A stretch of 64,000 bases of DNA, taken from Candidatus Sulfopaludibacter sp. SbA3 (GTDB taxonomy: Bacteria; Acidobacteriota; Terriglobia; Bryobacterales; Bryobacteraceae). Positions 1-8,708 of this stretch are shown piece after piece. Position numbers and translations under genes: made by a program. How positions within the stretch are numbered: position 1 is the first letter of the stretch; the number at the start of each line of letters is the position of its first letter. The notes under the pieces were generated by a model, which saw nothing but the letters and a program-made list of their open reading frames with translations, searched no databases and had not been told where the DNA came from. The stretch spans positions 62,001 to 126,000 of the forward strand of contig CAMDCN010000020.1 in assembly GCA_945890485.1 (NCBI GenBank), given 5' to 3'.

Positions 1-2242
1 TCAGGTCCTTTTCCTTCAGGCCGCGCTTCTTCCGTTCGTTCCGCTGGCTGATCTCGTAGCGCGCCTGATAGCCGATCTGCGGCAGGATCGTGTTGTTGAA
101 GAAGCTGCCATTTTCGGTCACTTCCACGACGGGCGTCGAGTTCTGGATTCCCTTCGGCTTGAAGGAGGTGGTGATGCGCATCTGGCGCTTTTCGCCCGGC
201 GCCATCGGCGGCGAGAGTTTGTAGATGCGATAGGAGTGCTTCTCGTCGTCCTTCTCCACCGCGGCGCCGTCCATCTGGATGTCGTGCTTGTAGTCGCGAT
301 CCAGCACCAAATGCATGGCTGCCAGCGGCTCGGCATGCGGGTTGACGAGTTCCTGCTCGGCCTTCATCACTAACTCGCGGCGTTCCGGATAGAGCTCGAT
401 CTGGTAGCGGACGTTCAGGATCCGCGGCTGTGCCAGCGACTCGTACTGTTTGTAAGTCTTCTCGTACTCCGCCTGCCGGTCCAACCGGGTGTCCGGTCCC
501 ATGAGCGGGTTCAAAATAGCGGAGTTGTAAAAGAGCCATCCGCCCCATGCGACGGCCGCCGTGCCGCACGCGATGGTGGCGGTGCGCAGTGCGCCGCGTA
601 GCGCGAACCGCCTCTCCTTGCCGCGCGGCCAGAGGGCGATGCTGACAAGTACGAGCACGGCGGCGATCAGCATCCAATAGGCCGTAAAGCTCCACCAGTT
701 GGCGAGGAAGGGCCCATAGCCGTAGAAGTCGGAGTAGGTATAGTCCGGCCGCGACCCATAGCGAACCAGGCGCGTCGCCACGTTTAACGGCCCCCAGATA
801 AAGGCGTTAGCGACGAGGAAAATGATGTAGCCGAAATAGCCCACATATTTATTCGGCGAGAGCACGTGGATGAAGAACGCGAGCACGGCCTGCAGCACGA
901 ACAGCGAGAAATCGTAAACGAAGAGCTCGGAGGCGTAGAGCCCCAGTTGGTAGCGCGTGTACCCGCTATAGGCCTGGAAGGCCACTCCAACGGTCATCAT
1001 CAGCGCCTGAATCAACGCAATCACGCCGAGCAAGGCGACGAACTTAGCGGCGTACGAGAGCGCCGACGGATGCGGCGCGACGTCGGTGATCTCATCCATC
1101 CGCGCGTCCCGCTCCCGCCAAACCAGCACCCCCGCATAGTAAGTGATCATCGCCAGCAGGAACAGATAGAGCGAGCCCTGAATGGTTTCGACCATTCGGT
1201 ACGTTACCGGCAGAAACGTGTTCCCGTAGCCTTCGGTGGAAGAGAAGATCAGACTCGGCACCGTGTTCAGCAGCGCCGCGAAGAGCAGCACCAGAAAGCT
1301 GGTTGTCTTCACAAGTCCCCAAAACTCGAACCGGAGCAGACCGGCGAACTGCGGCCAAGCGGCTTGCCGGTAGGTCACGGCAGGCAGGTCGGCCACTCGT
1401 GCTGGGGCAGCTTCGGAATCCTTCATCGCCGCCCCGGCCTTTGACCGTTCTGAGAACGAGAATCGCCAATAGCCGAAGGCAAAAACCAGGCCACCGATCG
1501 TCAGCCACAGAAGCCGGTTCCAGAGCAGCAACCCGTCCCAGCCCAGGGTCAGCGAGTTCTTGTCCGACACCGTCCAGTACTTGGTCATCAACCCGAACGT
1601 CCGCGCCCCGAATGGGTCGATCAGCGCCGCGAGGGTTTCGTTGTCGAGGTCTTGCGTCAGGACATCGGAGACGATGTATCCCGTGAGCAGGAGCAAGCTG
1701 CCGATGAAACTCGTCGCCGTGCTCCGGGTCAACACCGCGATGGTGAAGACAACCGCGCCGCAGAAGAACGTGTTCGGAATGGCGAAAACCAGGATGCTCT
1801 TCCAGTGCGCCGCGGCCACCACAGGGCCCCAACGCTCGGCGTCGTTCCATGGCATCACAGCCGAGAGCAGGATGCCCGCCGAGACCCCGAGGAACGGAAT
1901 CACCGCCACCACCACAGAGCCCAGGAACCGGCCCAACAGATAGTCCCGCTTCTTCAGCGGCGTGGCGAAGAGCAACTGCTGGGTCCCATAGGCAAAGTCG
2001 CGGCCAGCCGCGGAGTTCACAAACGCCGTGGTCATCATCAGCGTGAAGACGCCCATGATGGAGTAGAAGTTCTGGATGACAAATGGCGCATTGCGGAACG
2101 TGTTCTCAAGCCCGCCGCCCACCGTGATCTTGTCCGACGCGGTCGCCGCGAAGACGAGCGTCCCGATGATGAAGAAGAACACCCACAGCATCATGCCGCG
2201 CAGCCAGAAGCGCAGCTCAAACCGGAGAAACTCGGCTAGCAT
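1..2242 (-). CDS. ABC-2 type permease, probably fused to an M1-type aminopeptidase domain (3' end outside window)
   Basis: The frame is open from an ATG at 2242 to the window edge, about 747 codons. The first part is a run of hydrophobic segments split by a loop, as in ABC-2 permeases: an N-terminal helix near residues 14-30, a membrane block to about residue 260, then a second block from about 290 to 560. The rest is a hydrophilic, beta-rich stretch with no membrane helix, reading like the N-terminal domain of M1 aminopeptidases. Proteins of about 1100-1200 residues with a permease followed by an M1 peptidase are known from Bacteroidetes and Acidobacteria. The start overlaps the stop of the ATPase gene by 7 bases, so the two are translationally coupled and likely form one transporter. 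The peptidase zinc motif is not visible because it would lie beyond base 1, so the fusion is inferred. Confidence 0.8.
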   Translation of the reverse strand, partial: MLAEFLRFELRFWLRGMMLWVFFFIIGTLVFAATASDKITVGGGLENTFRNAPFVIQNFYSIMGVFTLMMTTAFVNSAAGRDFAYGTQQLLFATPLKKRDYLLGRFLGSVVVAVIPFLGVSAGILLSAVMPWNDAERWGPVVAAAHWKSILVFAIPNTFFCGAVVFTIAVLTRSTATSFIGSLLLLTGYIVSDVLTQDLDNETLAALIDPFGARTFGLMTKYWTVSDKNSLTLGWDGLLLWNRLLWLTIGGLVFAFGYWRFSFSERSKAGAAMKDSEAAPARVADLPAVTYRQAAWPQFAGLLRFEFWGLVKTTSFLVLLFAALLNTVPSLIFSSTEGYGNTFLPVTYRMVETIQGSLYLFLLAMITYYAGVLVWRERDARMDEITDVAPHPSALSYAAKFVALLGVIALIQALMMTVGVAFQAYSGYTRYQLGLYASELFVYDFSLFVLQAVLAFFIHVLSPNKYVGYFGYIIFLVANAFIWGPLNVATRLVRYGSRPDYTYSDFYGYGPFLANWWSFTAYWMLIAAVLVLVSIALWPRGKERRFALRGALRTATIACGTAAVAWGGWLFYNSAILNPLMGPDTRLDRQAEYEKTYKQYESLAQPRILNVRYQIELYPERRELVMKAEQELVNPHAEPLAAMHLVLDRDYKHDIQMDGAAVEKDDEKHSYRIYKLSPPMAPGEKRQMRITTSFKPKGIQNSTPVVEVTENGSFFNNTILPQIGYQARYEISQRNERKKRGLKEKDL

Positions 2243-3108
2243 AGGCCACCGATTCGCGCGAAGAACACGTCTTCCAGGCCCGGAGCGGTCTCCGTAAACC
2301 CTTCGCCCGGCGAGGACTCGGCATACACATGAACCAGCGGCTGACCGGCCACCATCTTGCTCGAGATCACTCGGTGGTTGGCCTCGATCTCGACCAGCGC
2401 CGCCTTCGGCACCCGCCGCTGCCAGATCTTGCCGCTTAACGAGGCCACGGCCGCCTCGGGTTCGCCTTCGTACAACACCCGGCCCTGATGAATAATCGCC
2501 ATCTGGCTGCAGAGTTCGAGCACGTCCTCGACAATGTGGGTCGACAGGATCACGATGACGCTTTCGCCGACCTCGGCCAGCAGGTTGTAGAAGCGATTCC
2601 GCTCGCCGGGATCGAGGCCGGCCGTCGGCTCGTCAACAATTAACAATTGCGGATTGCCGATCAGCGCCTGCGCGATCCCGAACCGTTGGCGCATCCCGCC
2701 GGAGTAGCTGGCGAGCGCCTTCTTGCGGTGCTCATACAGGTTCACCCGCTGCAGCATAGCGTCCACCATCGCGCGCCGCTCTGAGGTTTTGACGAGACCT
2801 TTGAGCAGCGCCAGATGGTCCAGCATGTCGACGGCGTTGATCCGGGGATAGACTCCGAAATCCTGCGGTAAGTAGCCCAGACGCTGCCGTACAGCGTCCT
2901 TTTCTTTCAATACGTCGATCTCGCCCAACTGGATCGACCCGCTATCGGCATCCTGCAGCGTGGCAATGGTCCGCATCAAGGTGCTCTTCCCCGCACCATT
3001 CTGGCCGAGCAGTCCGTACATTCCTTTCGGCACCCGGAGCGAAACGTTGTTGAGAGCCTTCACTCCGTTCGCGTACGTCTTTGACAACTCGTTGATGACC
3101 AGTTCCAT
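2236..3108 (-). CDS. ABC transporter ATP-binding protein
   Basis: A 290-residue cytoplasmic ATPase that should energise the neighbouring membrane protein. Walker A is GQNGAGKST at residues 35-43, the Q-loop LPQDFG is near 80-85, the signature YSGGM is at 135-139, Walker B LLIVDE at 155-160, and the H-loop STH lies near 190. The C-terminal 60 residues are a divergent extension typical of ABC-2 exporters. It is the first gene of a two-gene operon with the permease, which begins inside its last codons. The substrate cannot be read from the sequence. Confidence 0.95.
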   Translation of the reverse strand: MELVINELSKTYANGVKALNNVSLRVPKGMYGLLGQNGAGKSTLMRTIATLQDADSGSIQLGEIDVLKEKDAVRQRLGYLPQDFGVYPRINAVDMLDHLALLKGLVKTSERRAMVDAMLQRVNLYEHRKKALASYSGGMRQRFGIAQALIGNPQLLIVDEPTAGLDPGERNRFYNLLAEVGESVIVILSTHIVEDVLELCSQMAIIHQGRVLYEGEPEAAVASLSGKIWQRRVPKAALVEIEANHRVISSKMVAGQPLVHVYAESSPGEGFTETAPGLEDVFFARIGGLC

Positions 3109-3192
3109 TTGTATCCCTTACGATTCTATGCAGCGGATTGTTCTGGAAATGAAACGATTCTCCCATTTTCGGAATCCAGCCAATAGGTCGGG

Positions 3193-3201
3193 TGATATAC
3201 T
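3193..3201 (+). promoter_or_regulatory. Extended -10 promoter element (TGATATACT)
   Basis: TG-A-TATACT matches the extended -10 consensus, with TATACT at 3196-3201. No good -35 is visible, as allowed for extended -10 promoters. Transcription would begin near 3208, downstream of the GTG at 3192 but upstream of the GTG at 3234. This supports 3234 as the true start of the VWA gene. Confidence 0.4.
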
Positions 3202-3233
3202 TTGACCATTGGACTGGTAAAGAGGGTATTTTC

Positions 3234-4274
3234 GTGCGACTGCGTCAACTCGTTCTCCTCTTAACGACCGTCGGCGCTGCCTGGATCACCGTGGCGCTCG
3301 CAGGGGATAAGGCTCCCAAGCCGCCTGAGCAGAGCACCGGCCCCACGAAAAACTCGACGCGCGATGCCGTCTCACCACGAAAGAAGGCGCCCACCGCCAG
3401 CGCCGAAGACAAGGAACTTAGCAGCCGTCCGCCAAGCATTCGCGTCGACACCAATCTGGTTCTGATCAACGTCACCGTGACCGACCCCCTCAACCGGTTC
3501 GTCACCGGGTTGGAAGCCGAGCATTTCAAACTATTGGAAGATAAGGCTGAACAGAAGATTGCAACGTTCGCGAGCGAAGACGCGCCGCTTTCGGTCGGGC
3601 TAGTTTTCGACGCCAGCGGCAGCATGGGCTCGAAGCTCCAGAAAGCCCGTTTGGCCACCGCCCAGTTCTTTAAAACCGCCAACCCGGAAGACGAGTTCTT
3701 CCTGGTTCAGTTCAACGACCGGCCGGAACTCACGCAGCCCTTTACGACGAACACCGAAGAGATCCAGAACCGGTTGACTTTCACTCAGGCCAAGGGCCGG
3801 ACGGCGTTGCTCGATGGCGTCTACATGGCGCTGAATCAGATGAAGAAGGCCCGCAATACGCGAAAGGCGATTCTGATCCTCTCCGACGGTGGGGACAACT
3901 CCAGCCGCTACACGGAGAGCGAAATCAAGAATCTGGTCCGTGAAGCCGATGTGCAGATTTACGCCATCGGAATCTTCGAACCCATCTCCGCCCGTAGCCG
4001 CACCGCCGAGGAGCTATCGGGCCCCGGGCTGCTGAGCGAGATGGCTGAACAGACCGGTGGCCGCCATTTTCCCATCGAAAACTTGAATGACCTGCCCGAC
4101 GTTGCCGGCAAAATCGGCATGGAGTTGCGCAACCAGTACGTCATCGGATACGTCCCGACTAATGGGAACCGCGATGGAAAGTATCGTCGCGTGCAGGTGA
4201 AACTGGTACAACCGCGCGGACTGCCGCCCCTGCGGCCGTTCTGGCGCCAAGGATATTATGCTCCAGCTCAATAG
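3234..4274 (+). CDS. Secreted VWA-domain protein (Acidobacterial VWFA-related family)
   Basis: I start this gene at the GTG at 3234. It has an AGAGGG Shine-Dalgarno about 8 bases upstream and begins directly with a signal peptide (basic start, then a hydrophobic stretch to about residue 23). The GTG at 3192 would place non-signal residues first and lies upstream of the likely transcription start. The product is about 346 residues: a lysine/proline-rich linker, a beta-rich segment (about 70-110), then a von Willebrand A domain with MIDAS residues DASGS at 126-130, Thr190 and the SDGGD motif near 217. It fits the VWFA-related family expanded in Acidobacteria, whose role is unknown, probably metal-dependent protein binding in the periplasm or outside. 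The next VWA gene overlaps its end by 17 bases. Confidence 0.88.
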   Translation: MRLRQLVLLLTTVGAAWITVALAGDKAPKPPEQSTGPTKNSTRDAVSPRKKAPTASAEDKELSSRPPSIRVDTNLVLINVTVTDPLNRFVTGLEAEHFKLLEDKAEQKIATFASEDAPLSVGLVFDASGSMGSKLQKARLATAQFFKTANPEDEFFLVQFNDRPELTQPFTTNTEEIQNRLTFTQAKGRTALLDGVYMALNQMKKARNTRKAILILSDGGDNSSRYTESEIKNLVREADVQIYAIGIFEPISARSRTAEELSGPGLLSEMAEQTGGRHFPIENLNDLPDVAGKIGMELRNQYVIGYVPTNGNRDGKYRRVQVKLVQPRGLPPLRPFWRQGYYAPAQ

Positions 4275-5181
4275 ACGTGACTTCGCCCGGTACGTGGCGC
4301 AGGCCGTCGCCGCCACCAGCCTTCGTGGGCAGGATACGGGCGGGCTCACCTTTCGATCTGATACGCGCGAGGTGTTGCTCCACGCGACGGTCGTCAACAA
4401 GAAAGGCACTTTCATCACCGATCTGAAGCGCGAAGCGTTCAAGGTGTACGAAGACGGCGTGGAACAGCCGATCAAGGTGTTCAAACAGGAAGACGTTCCC
4501 GTTTCGCTCGGTTTGGTGATCGACAATTCGGGAAGCATGCGGCCCAAGCGGAAGCGTGTCGAAGTGGCGGCCCTGCAACTGGTGAAGGCGTCGAATCCGT
4601 TCGACGAGGTCTTCATCGTCAACTTCAATGAGGACGCCTATCTCGACGTTCCCTTGACCAGCGATATTAAGAAGCTTGAGGCCGGCCTCACCCGGATCGA
4701 CTCGCGCGGTGGAACGGCATTTCGCGATGCGCTCTCCATGTCGCTCGACCATGTGAAGGAGAAGGGCAAGAAGGATAAGAAGGTGCTGCTGCTGATCACG
4801 GATGGCGACGATACCGCCTCCAGTGACACCAATACCCTCGAAAAGTTGCTATCGAAGGCGCAGCGGACGGAAGTCCTGGTGTTTGCCATCGGCATCCTGA
4901 ACGAAGAGCGCGCCCGGGAAGCCAAGCGGGCCAAGCGTGCGCTCGACATGATTTCGAAGCAGAGCGGAGGCGTGGCCCATTTCCCGGAGACGCTCGAAGC
5001 CGTCGAAGCGATGGCCATCGCGATCGCTAAAGAAATCCGCAGCCAGTACATCATCGCCTACAGCCCCACCAAGCCGGACGACGGCGCTTTTCACCAAGTG
5101 AAGCTGACGGTCAAGGCGCCGGGCAACCCCACCGTCCGCACTCGTAGCGGCTACTACGCCAAAGGGGAAGCCAAGTCCTAG
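4258..5181 (+). CDS. VWA-domain protein, second tandem copy
   Basis: A 307-residue paralogue of the preceding gene, with the same layout: short N-terminus, beta-rich segment, then a VWA domain with MIDAS DNSGS at 89-93 and TDGDD further on. Its N-terminus differs. NRRDFAR at residues 5-11 followed by a mildly hydrophobic stretch resembles a twin-arginine signal rather than the Sec signal of the first copy, though the hydrophobic core is short. It overlaps the upstream gene by 17 bases, so both are probably made together. Function is inferred only as metal-dependent adhesion or complex formation. Confidence 0.87.
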   Translation: MLQLNRRDFARYVAQAVAATSLRGQDTGGLTFRSDTREVLLHATVVNKKGTFITDLKREAFKVYEDGVEQPIKVFKQEDVPVSLGLVIDNSGSMRPKRKRVEVAALQLVKASNPFDEVFIVNFNEDAYLDVPLTSDIKKLEAGLTRIDSRGGTAFRDALSMSLDHVKEKGKKDKKVLLLITDGDDTASSDTNTLEKLLSKAQRTEVLVFAIGILNEERAREAKRAKRALDMISKQSGGVAHFPETLEAVEAMAIAIAKEIRSQYIIAYSPTKPDDGAFHQVKLTVKAPGNPTVRTRSGYYAKGEAKS

Positions 5182-5184
5182 GCG

Positions 5185-5385
5185 ATGCTGACCTATCTTT
5201 GGCGCGCGGCGAAAGGTTACCGGCTCCGGCCCTGGGCGAGCCCGTATATCCGTTGGCGGATTGAAACTTATTGGGGCATTCACGCCGAAACCATTGGTTT
5301 CCGCGAGTTCATCAGTTTTGGCTGGACCCACCGCCGGGAGCTTTGGCGCTTCCTGCGGTGGGCCGAGCGAATGGCTGAAGGTTAG
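5185..5385 (+). CDS. Small conserved-looking hypothetical protein, Trp/Arg-rich
   Basis: A 66-residue protein that begins 3 bases after the VWA stop in the same direction. It carries 7 tryptophans and 11 arginines and no clear membrane helix, so it is a basic, amphipathic small protein. I do not recognise a family. The position close behind the VWA genes, and a stop codon overlapping the convergent SIS gene (TTAG at 5382-5385), suggest it is a real gene at the end of the VWA operon. No ribosome site stands out, so translation may be coupled. Confidence 0.55.
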   Translation: MLTYLWRAAKGYRLRPWASPYIRWRIETYWGIHAETIGFREFISFGWTHRRELWRFLRWAERMAEG

Positions 5386-6449
5386 AGCGTCTGGGTTACT
5401 TTGGACAGTGTCCGCGGCTGGTCCGGGTTTAGACCCTTCTCCGCCGCCAGGCAGGCCGCAAACATCTGCGCCGGGATGATGTACGGAATCGGGGTGTAGA
5501 GCTCCTCGGGCAGCGCCTTCTTGCGTCCCAGATTGGCTGGGATCACGATGGGCCGGCTGGACTTTAGCGTGGCCGCGGCCTTGTTGCTTTGGTCGGTAAT
5601 CAACATCGTCTCCGCGCCGAGGCCGGTGAGCTTCACGAGCATCTCGTGCATTGACGGCCAAGTGACGCCGGGCGGCGTGAAGAGGAACACCGGGAAGGCC
5701 GCTTCCACCATCGCGATGGGGCCGTGGAGGAAGTCGGCGGACGAGAACCGCTCGGCGACGACGTAGCTCGTCTCCATCATCTTCAGCGCGAATTCAAAAG
5801 CGTTTGCGTAGTTCAGGCCGCGCCCGACGACCACGGCGTGCTCCATGAATCGGTACCGGATGGCGCGTTCGGCCACTTCCGGGAAGATGCCCAGCGCGGC
5901 GTTGGCAAATTCAGGCAGTTGCCGAATCTCGTCGAGATCGACTGGGGCGCCGAGGGCGTAGGCGATCAGATACATTGCCAGCAGTTGGCCGGTGTAGGTC
6001 TTTGTGGCGGCGACGCTCTTCTCGCGGCCCGCGCGCACGAGAAACGCGTGGCCGGCCATTTTGGCGAGCGAGCTTTCCGGCTCGTTGGTGATGCCGATGG
6101 TGAAGGCGCCGGCGGCCTTGGCGCGTTCGAGAACCAGGTTCGTGTCGGTGGATTCGCCCGACTGCGAAATCGCGATGACGAGCGTGTCTTCACTGTAGGC
6201 CATCGGCGCGCCATAAAGGGTGACGATCGACGGCGCGGCCAAAGAGACCGGAATGCCCGTGGCGATTTCGAGCAGGTAGCGGCCGAACTGGGCGGCGTTG
6301 TCAGAGGTTCCGCGCGCCGACAGGATGATGAACTTCGGCTTTCGCGTAGCGAAGTGCTTCTTCAGTTTTTCAATGGAGCGCAGTTCGGCGCGGAACGTGC
6401 GCTCGAGGGCCGCCGGTTGCTGACGGATCTCTTCGAGCATTTTGGACAT
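5382..6449 (-). CDS. SIS-domain sugar-phosphate isomerase/deaminase (GlmS C-terminal-like)
   Basis: A 355-residue protein with two SIS domains and no glutaminase domain. Seen motifs are SARGTSDNAA at 44-53, SQSGES at 95-100 (phosphosugar-binding serines), KSVAATKT near 144-151, and HGP at 242-244. The C-terminus contains DQPR..L.KVT, matching the catalytic tail of GlmS-like isomerases. Proteins of this build include AgaS and the second type of glucosamine-6-phosphate deaminase (NagB-II). It therefore probably interconverts an amino-sugar phosphate and fructose 6-phosphate with loss of ammonia. It stands alone, so the exact sugar is open. Confidence 0.85.
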   Translation of the reverse strand: MSKMLEEIRQQPAALERTFRAELRSIEKLKKHFATRKPKFIILSARGTSDNAAQFGRYLLEIATGIPVSLAAPSIVTLYGAPMAYSEDTLVIAISQSGESTDTNLVLERAKAAGAFTIGITNEPESSLAKMAGHAFLVRAGREKSVAATKTYTGQLLAMYLIAYALGAPVDLDEIRQLPEFANAALGIFPEVAERAIRYRFMEHAVVVGRGLNYANAFEFALKMMETSYVVAERFSSADFLHGPIAMVEAAFPVFLFTPPGVTWPSMHEMLVKLTGLGAETMLITDQSNKAAATLKSSRPIVIPANLGRKKALPEELYTPIPYIIPAQMFAACLAAEKGLNPDQPRTLSKVTQTL

Positions 6450-6482
6450 AAAACCATTAACGCATGACGACGGGGGCGGCCA

Positions 6483-7430
6483 CTACTGCAGCGCCTTAAA
6501 GGTGCTCCAGGATCCATCAGATTCCTGAAAATGCAGGCCGACGGCGTCGTATTGCGGGTGCTTGCCGAGCAGGAACCGCCGCGAGTACGCGGCCGGGGGC
6601 GCGGCGGGGACCAGTACCGTCTCCTGGCGCCGGTCGGACGTCCCCTTCTTATACTCTTTGGGCTCAAACTGGATGGCCCCGCCATTCAAGGAGTACCGGC
6701 CTTGCTCCCACATGCGGTCCCGCTGATAGCGGTTGAAACTGTCGAACTCTACCTCGTATGTGTACTGCCCGTCCGGTCGCAAGGTGTATTTGTACGAGTT
6801 GCGAAACTGGTTCATCGCGCCGACCGAGTCGTGCTCCCACCGCTTTGTCAGGATGTTGTAGCGCGTGGGGGTCTGGCTGGCGACGACCCGCTCCCAGGCG
6901 CCGGTGACGGAGCCCGGCGCCGCCGAAACCGGGGGCGCGGCGTTGGTCAGCGTCACGCTGGGCAAGACGGAGGCCACGTCTCCCTGGCACGCCTCGAAGG
7001 CCTGCTCGTTGGGCATCAACTGCATAATGCCGACGTATCGGCCGGGATACCGAAGCACATACAGGCTGACGATCACGCGGCTCTTGTCCCGCTTGTTGAT
7101 GGTGTCCGCGATGCGGACGATGCTCTCGGGCGCGTTAGGCAGAGGAAGGTCCCGTTTCAGGATTTCGGTTTTCGTGTCAAACGAGACGTCTACAACGGCC
7201 TTCCACTCAGCGGCGAGGTCCGCCGCGGCGGCGCCCAACGAGTTCTGCGACTCGTACATCACGATCTGGCAGTAAAACTTCCTTGCCTGATCGATCTTGG
7301 TCCAATCCATGCGGCCCGTGGCGGCTTTGCCGGTATAGCCGGCCGGCGCCTGGTAGTTGTATTTGTCAAAACTTTGGGGCTGTGCCAAAGTCAGGGCTGA
7401 AGCAAAGACGAATGCGACGGCGATCCGCAT
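6483..7430 (-). CDS. Secreted hypothetical protein
   Basis: A 315-residue protein with a clear signal peptide (residues 1-16, ending LTLAQ). The first half is mixed alpha/beta. The second half is Tyr-rich with short beta strands and reads like a lipocalin-type fold (GAWERV... start, then repeated strands), as in secreted heme- or lipid-binding proteins, but this is a weak impression. I do not recognise a named family. It is divergent from the ECF sigma gene with a 47-base gap, so the two share a promoter region. Confidence 0.75.
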   Translation of the reverse strand: MRIAVAFVFASALTLAQPQSFDKYNYQAPAGYTGKAATGRMDWTKIDQARKFYCQIVMYESQNSLGAAAADLAAEWKAVVDVSFDTKTEILKRDLPLPNAPESIVRIADTINKRDKSRVIVSLYVLRYPGRYVGIMQLMPNEQAFEACQGDVASVLPSVTLTNAAPPVSAAPGSVTGAWERVVASQTPTRYNILTKRWEHDSVGAMNQFRNSYKYTLRPDGQYTYEVEFDSFNRYQRDRMWEQGRYSLNGGAIQFEPKEYKKGTSDRRQETVLVPAAPPAAYSRRFLLGKHPQYDAVGLHFQESDGSWSTFKALQ

Positions 7431-7477
7431 TTCCGCAGTGTAACCCTTTGGTTGTTGGCTCGTAGGATAGGCAGAAC

Positions 7478-8032
7478 GTGACAGACGAAGAGTTAATGAC
7501 CGCCGTGCAACGCGGAGATACCCGCAAGCTGGGGGTATTGTTCGACCGGCACCACGCCGCCTTGTTTCGCTACTTTCTGCGGCTCGGCGGCAGCCGGAAC
7601 CTGAGCGAGGATCTGACGCAGGACGTGTTCTTCCGCATGCTGCGCGCGGGAGAAACCTGGCGGGCAGACGCGCGCTTTACCAATTGGATGTACCGCATTG
7701 CCCGCAACGCCTATATCGATCACAACCGGAAGCAGCGATGGGAGACTGGAATGGCGCCTGAATTTGATGTGCCCGCGCCGAAAGCAAACGGCTACGAGCA
7801 AGAGCAGGAACTGGAACTGGTGCGCCACGCGCTCGATCAGCTTCCGCCCGATAAGCGGGAACTGCTCGTCCTGAGCCGCTACCAGGGCATGAAGTACGAA
7901 CAGATTGGCGAGTTGTTGGGCGTTGAGACCGGCACGGTGAAGGTACGCGTCTTCCGGGCGCTGCAGCAGTTGCGAGGAATCTACGAACGGCTTTCAGGAG
8001 GGCACCATGTCTTGTCGCGAACGGGAAATTGA
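7478..8032 (+). CDS. ECF-type RNA polymerase sigma-70 factor
   Basis: A 184-residue sigma factor with only regions 2 and 4. Region 2 is visible around residues 20-80 (DLTQDVFFRM and the NWMYRIARN core-binding stretch). Region 4 is at about 120-175 (LPPDKRELLVLSRYQGMKYEQIG, a helix-turn-helix). The start is a GTG. The next gene overlaps its end by 26 bases and encodes a zinc-finger membrane protein, the usual arrangement for an ECF factor and its anti-sigma. It should direct transcription of envelope genes, likely including the DUF4097 genes downstream. Confidence 0.93.
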   Translation: MTDEELMTAVQRGDTRKLGVLFDRHHAALFRYFLRLGGSRNLSEDLTQDVFFRMLRAGETWRADARFTNWMYRIARNAYIDHNRKQRWETGMAPEFDVPAPKANGYEQEQELELVRHALDQLPPDKRELLVLSRYQGMKYEQIGELLGVETGTVKVRVFRALQQLRGIYERLSGGHHVLSRTGN

Positions 8033-8708
8033 ACTGGCCGAACACCTTGAGGGAGTTCGGAATCCGGAGTTCGAGGCGCATCTGGCGCAGTGTGCGGATT
8101 GCCAGGCGACGATGGCGATGTGGCAGCGAATGGGCGCTTGGGCCGACGAGACGCCGGACCCCGGCTTGCCAGTTCGTTTTCGCCAACGGCTAAAATACGA
8201 AACGAAGCCATTGCGTCGCGACTGGGTGAAGTGGGCCGGGGTGGCGGCGGCCATCGTGGTGAGCTTCTTCGCGGGACGAACGACGACCGACGTGACGGAC
8301 CTGCGGCAGGAGGTTCGAGGCCTCCGCGAGGTGGTGGCGCTTTCGCTGCTCGAACAGCAATCGGCGAGCGAACGGCTACGGGGGATCCGGTATTCGGCGG
8401 CGCTCGAGAAGCCGGATGAGGAAGTAATCGGGGCGTTGACGCGGACGCTGCGGATGGATTCGAGTGTGGACGTTCGGCTGGCCGCAGCGGACGCTCTGCG
8501 ACGCTACGCCCGGAACGAAAAGGTGAAGCAGGCAGCGAGGGAACTGCTGACTTTAGACGATTCCCCGCTCGTGCAGGTGGCAGGGATCGACCTGCTGCTG
8601 GCGGCTCGGGAGCGGGGTGGCGTAGAAAAGCTACGGTTGGATCCGAAAGTGGATCCGAGTGTCCGGCAATATTTGGAGCGCGCGCTGAAACAGGAGACTT
8701 GGGAATGA
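8007..8708 (+). CDS. Putative anti-sigma factor: zinc finger, one membrane helix, HEAT-like repeats
   Basis: A 233-residue protein. The N-terminus has the anti-sigma zinc-binding pattern Cys3, His25-x3-Cys29-x2-Cys32. One membrane helix follows at about 74-90, then a coiled segment and a C-terminal half (about 125-230) of helical HEAT-like repeats (VDVRLAAADALRRYA). The sigma-binding end would face the cytoplasm and the HEAT part the periplasm, where it could sense a partner. HEAT repeats as the sensory domain of an anti-sigma are not the common form. It overlaps the sigma gene by 26 bases, and the next gene starts inside its stop (ATGA). Confidence 0.82.
   Translation: MSCREREIELAEHLEGVRNPEFEAHLAQCADCQATMAMWQRMGAWADETPDPGLPVRFRQRLKYETKPLRRDWVKWAGVAAAIVVSFFAGRTTTDVTDLRQEVRGLREVVALSLLEQQSASERLRGIRYSAALEKPDEEVIGALTRTLRMDSSVDVRLAAADALRRYARNEKVKQAARELLTLDDSPLVQVAGIDLLLAARERGGVEKLRLDPKVDPSVRQYLERALKQETWE

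Noticed and set aside
1092-1850. 252-codon open frame on the minus strand
   Set aside because: It is a shadow of the ABC permease, which is open in another frame across the same bases. Its product is Arg/Gly-rich with no fold.
866-2239. Long open frames on the plus strand over the permease
   Set aside because: Low-complexity, charged products caused by high GC. The permease on the other strand has clear membrane helices.
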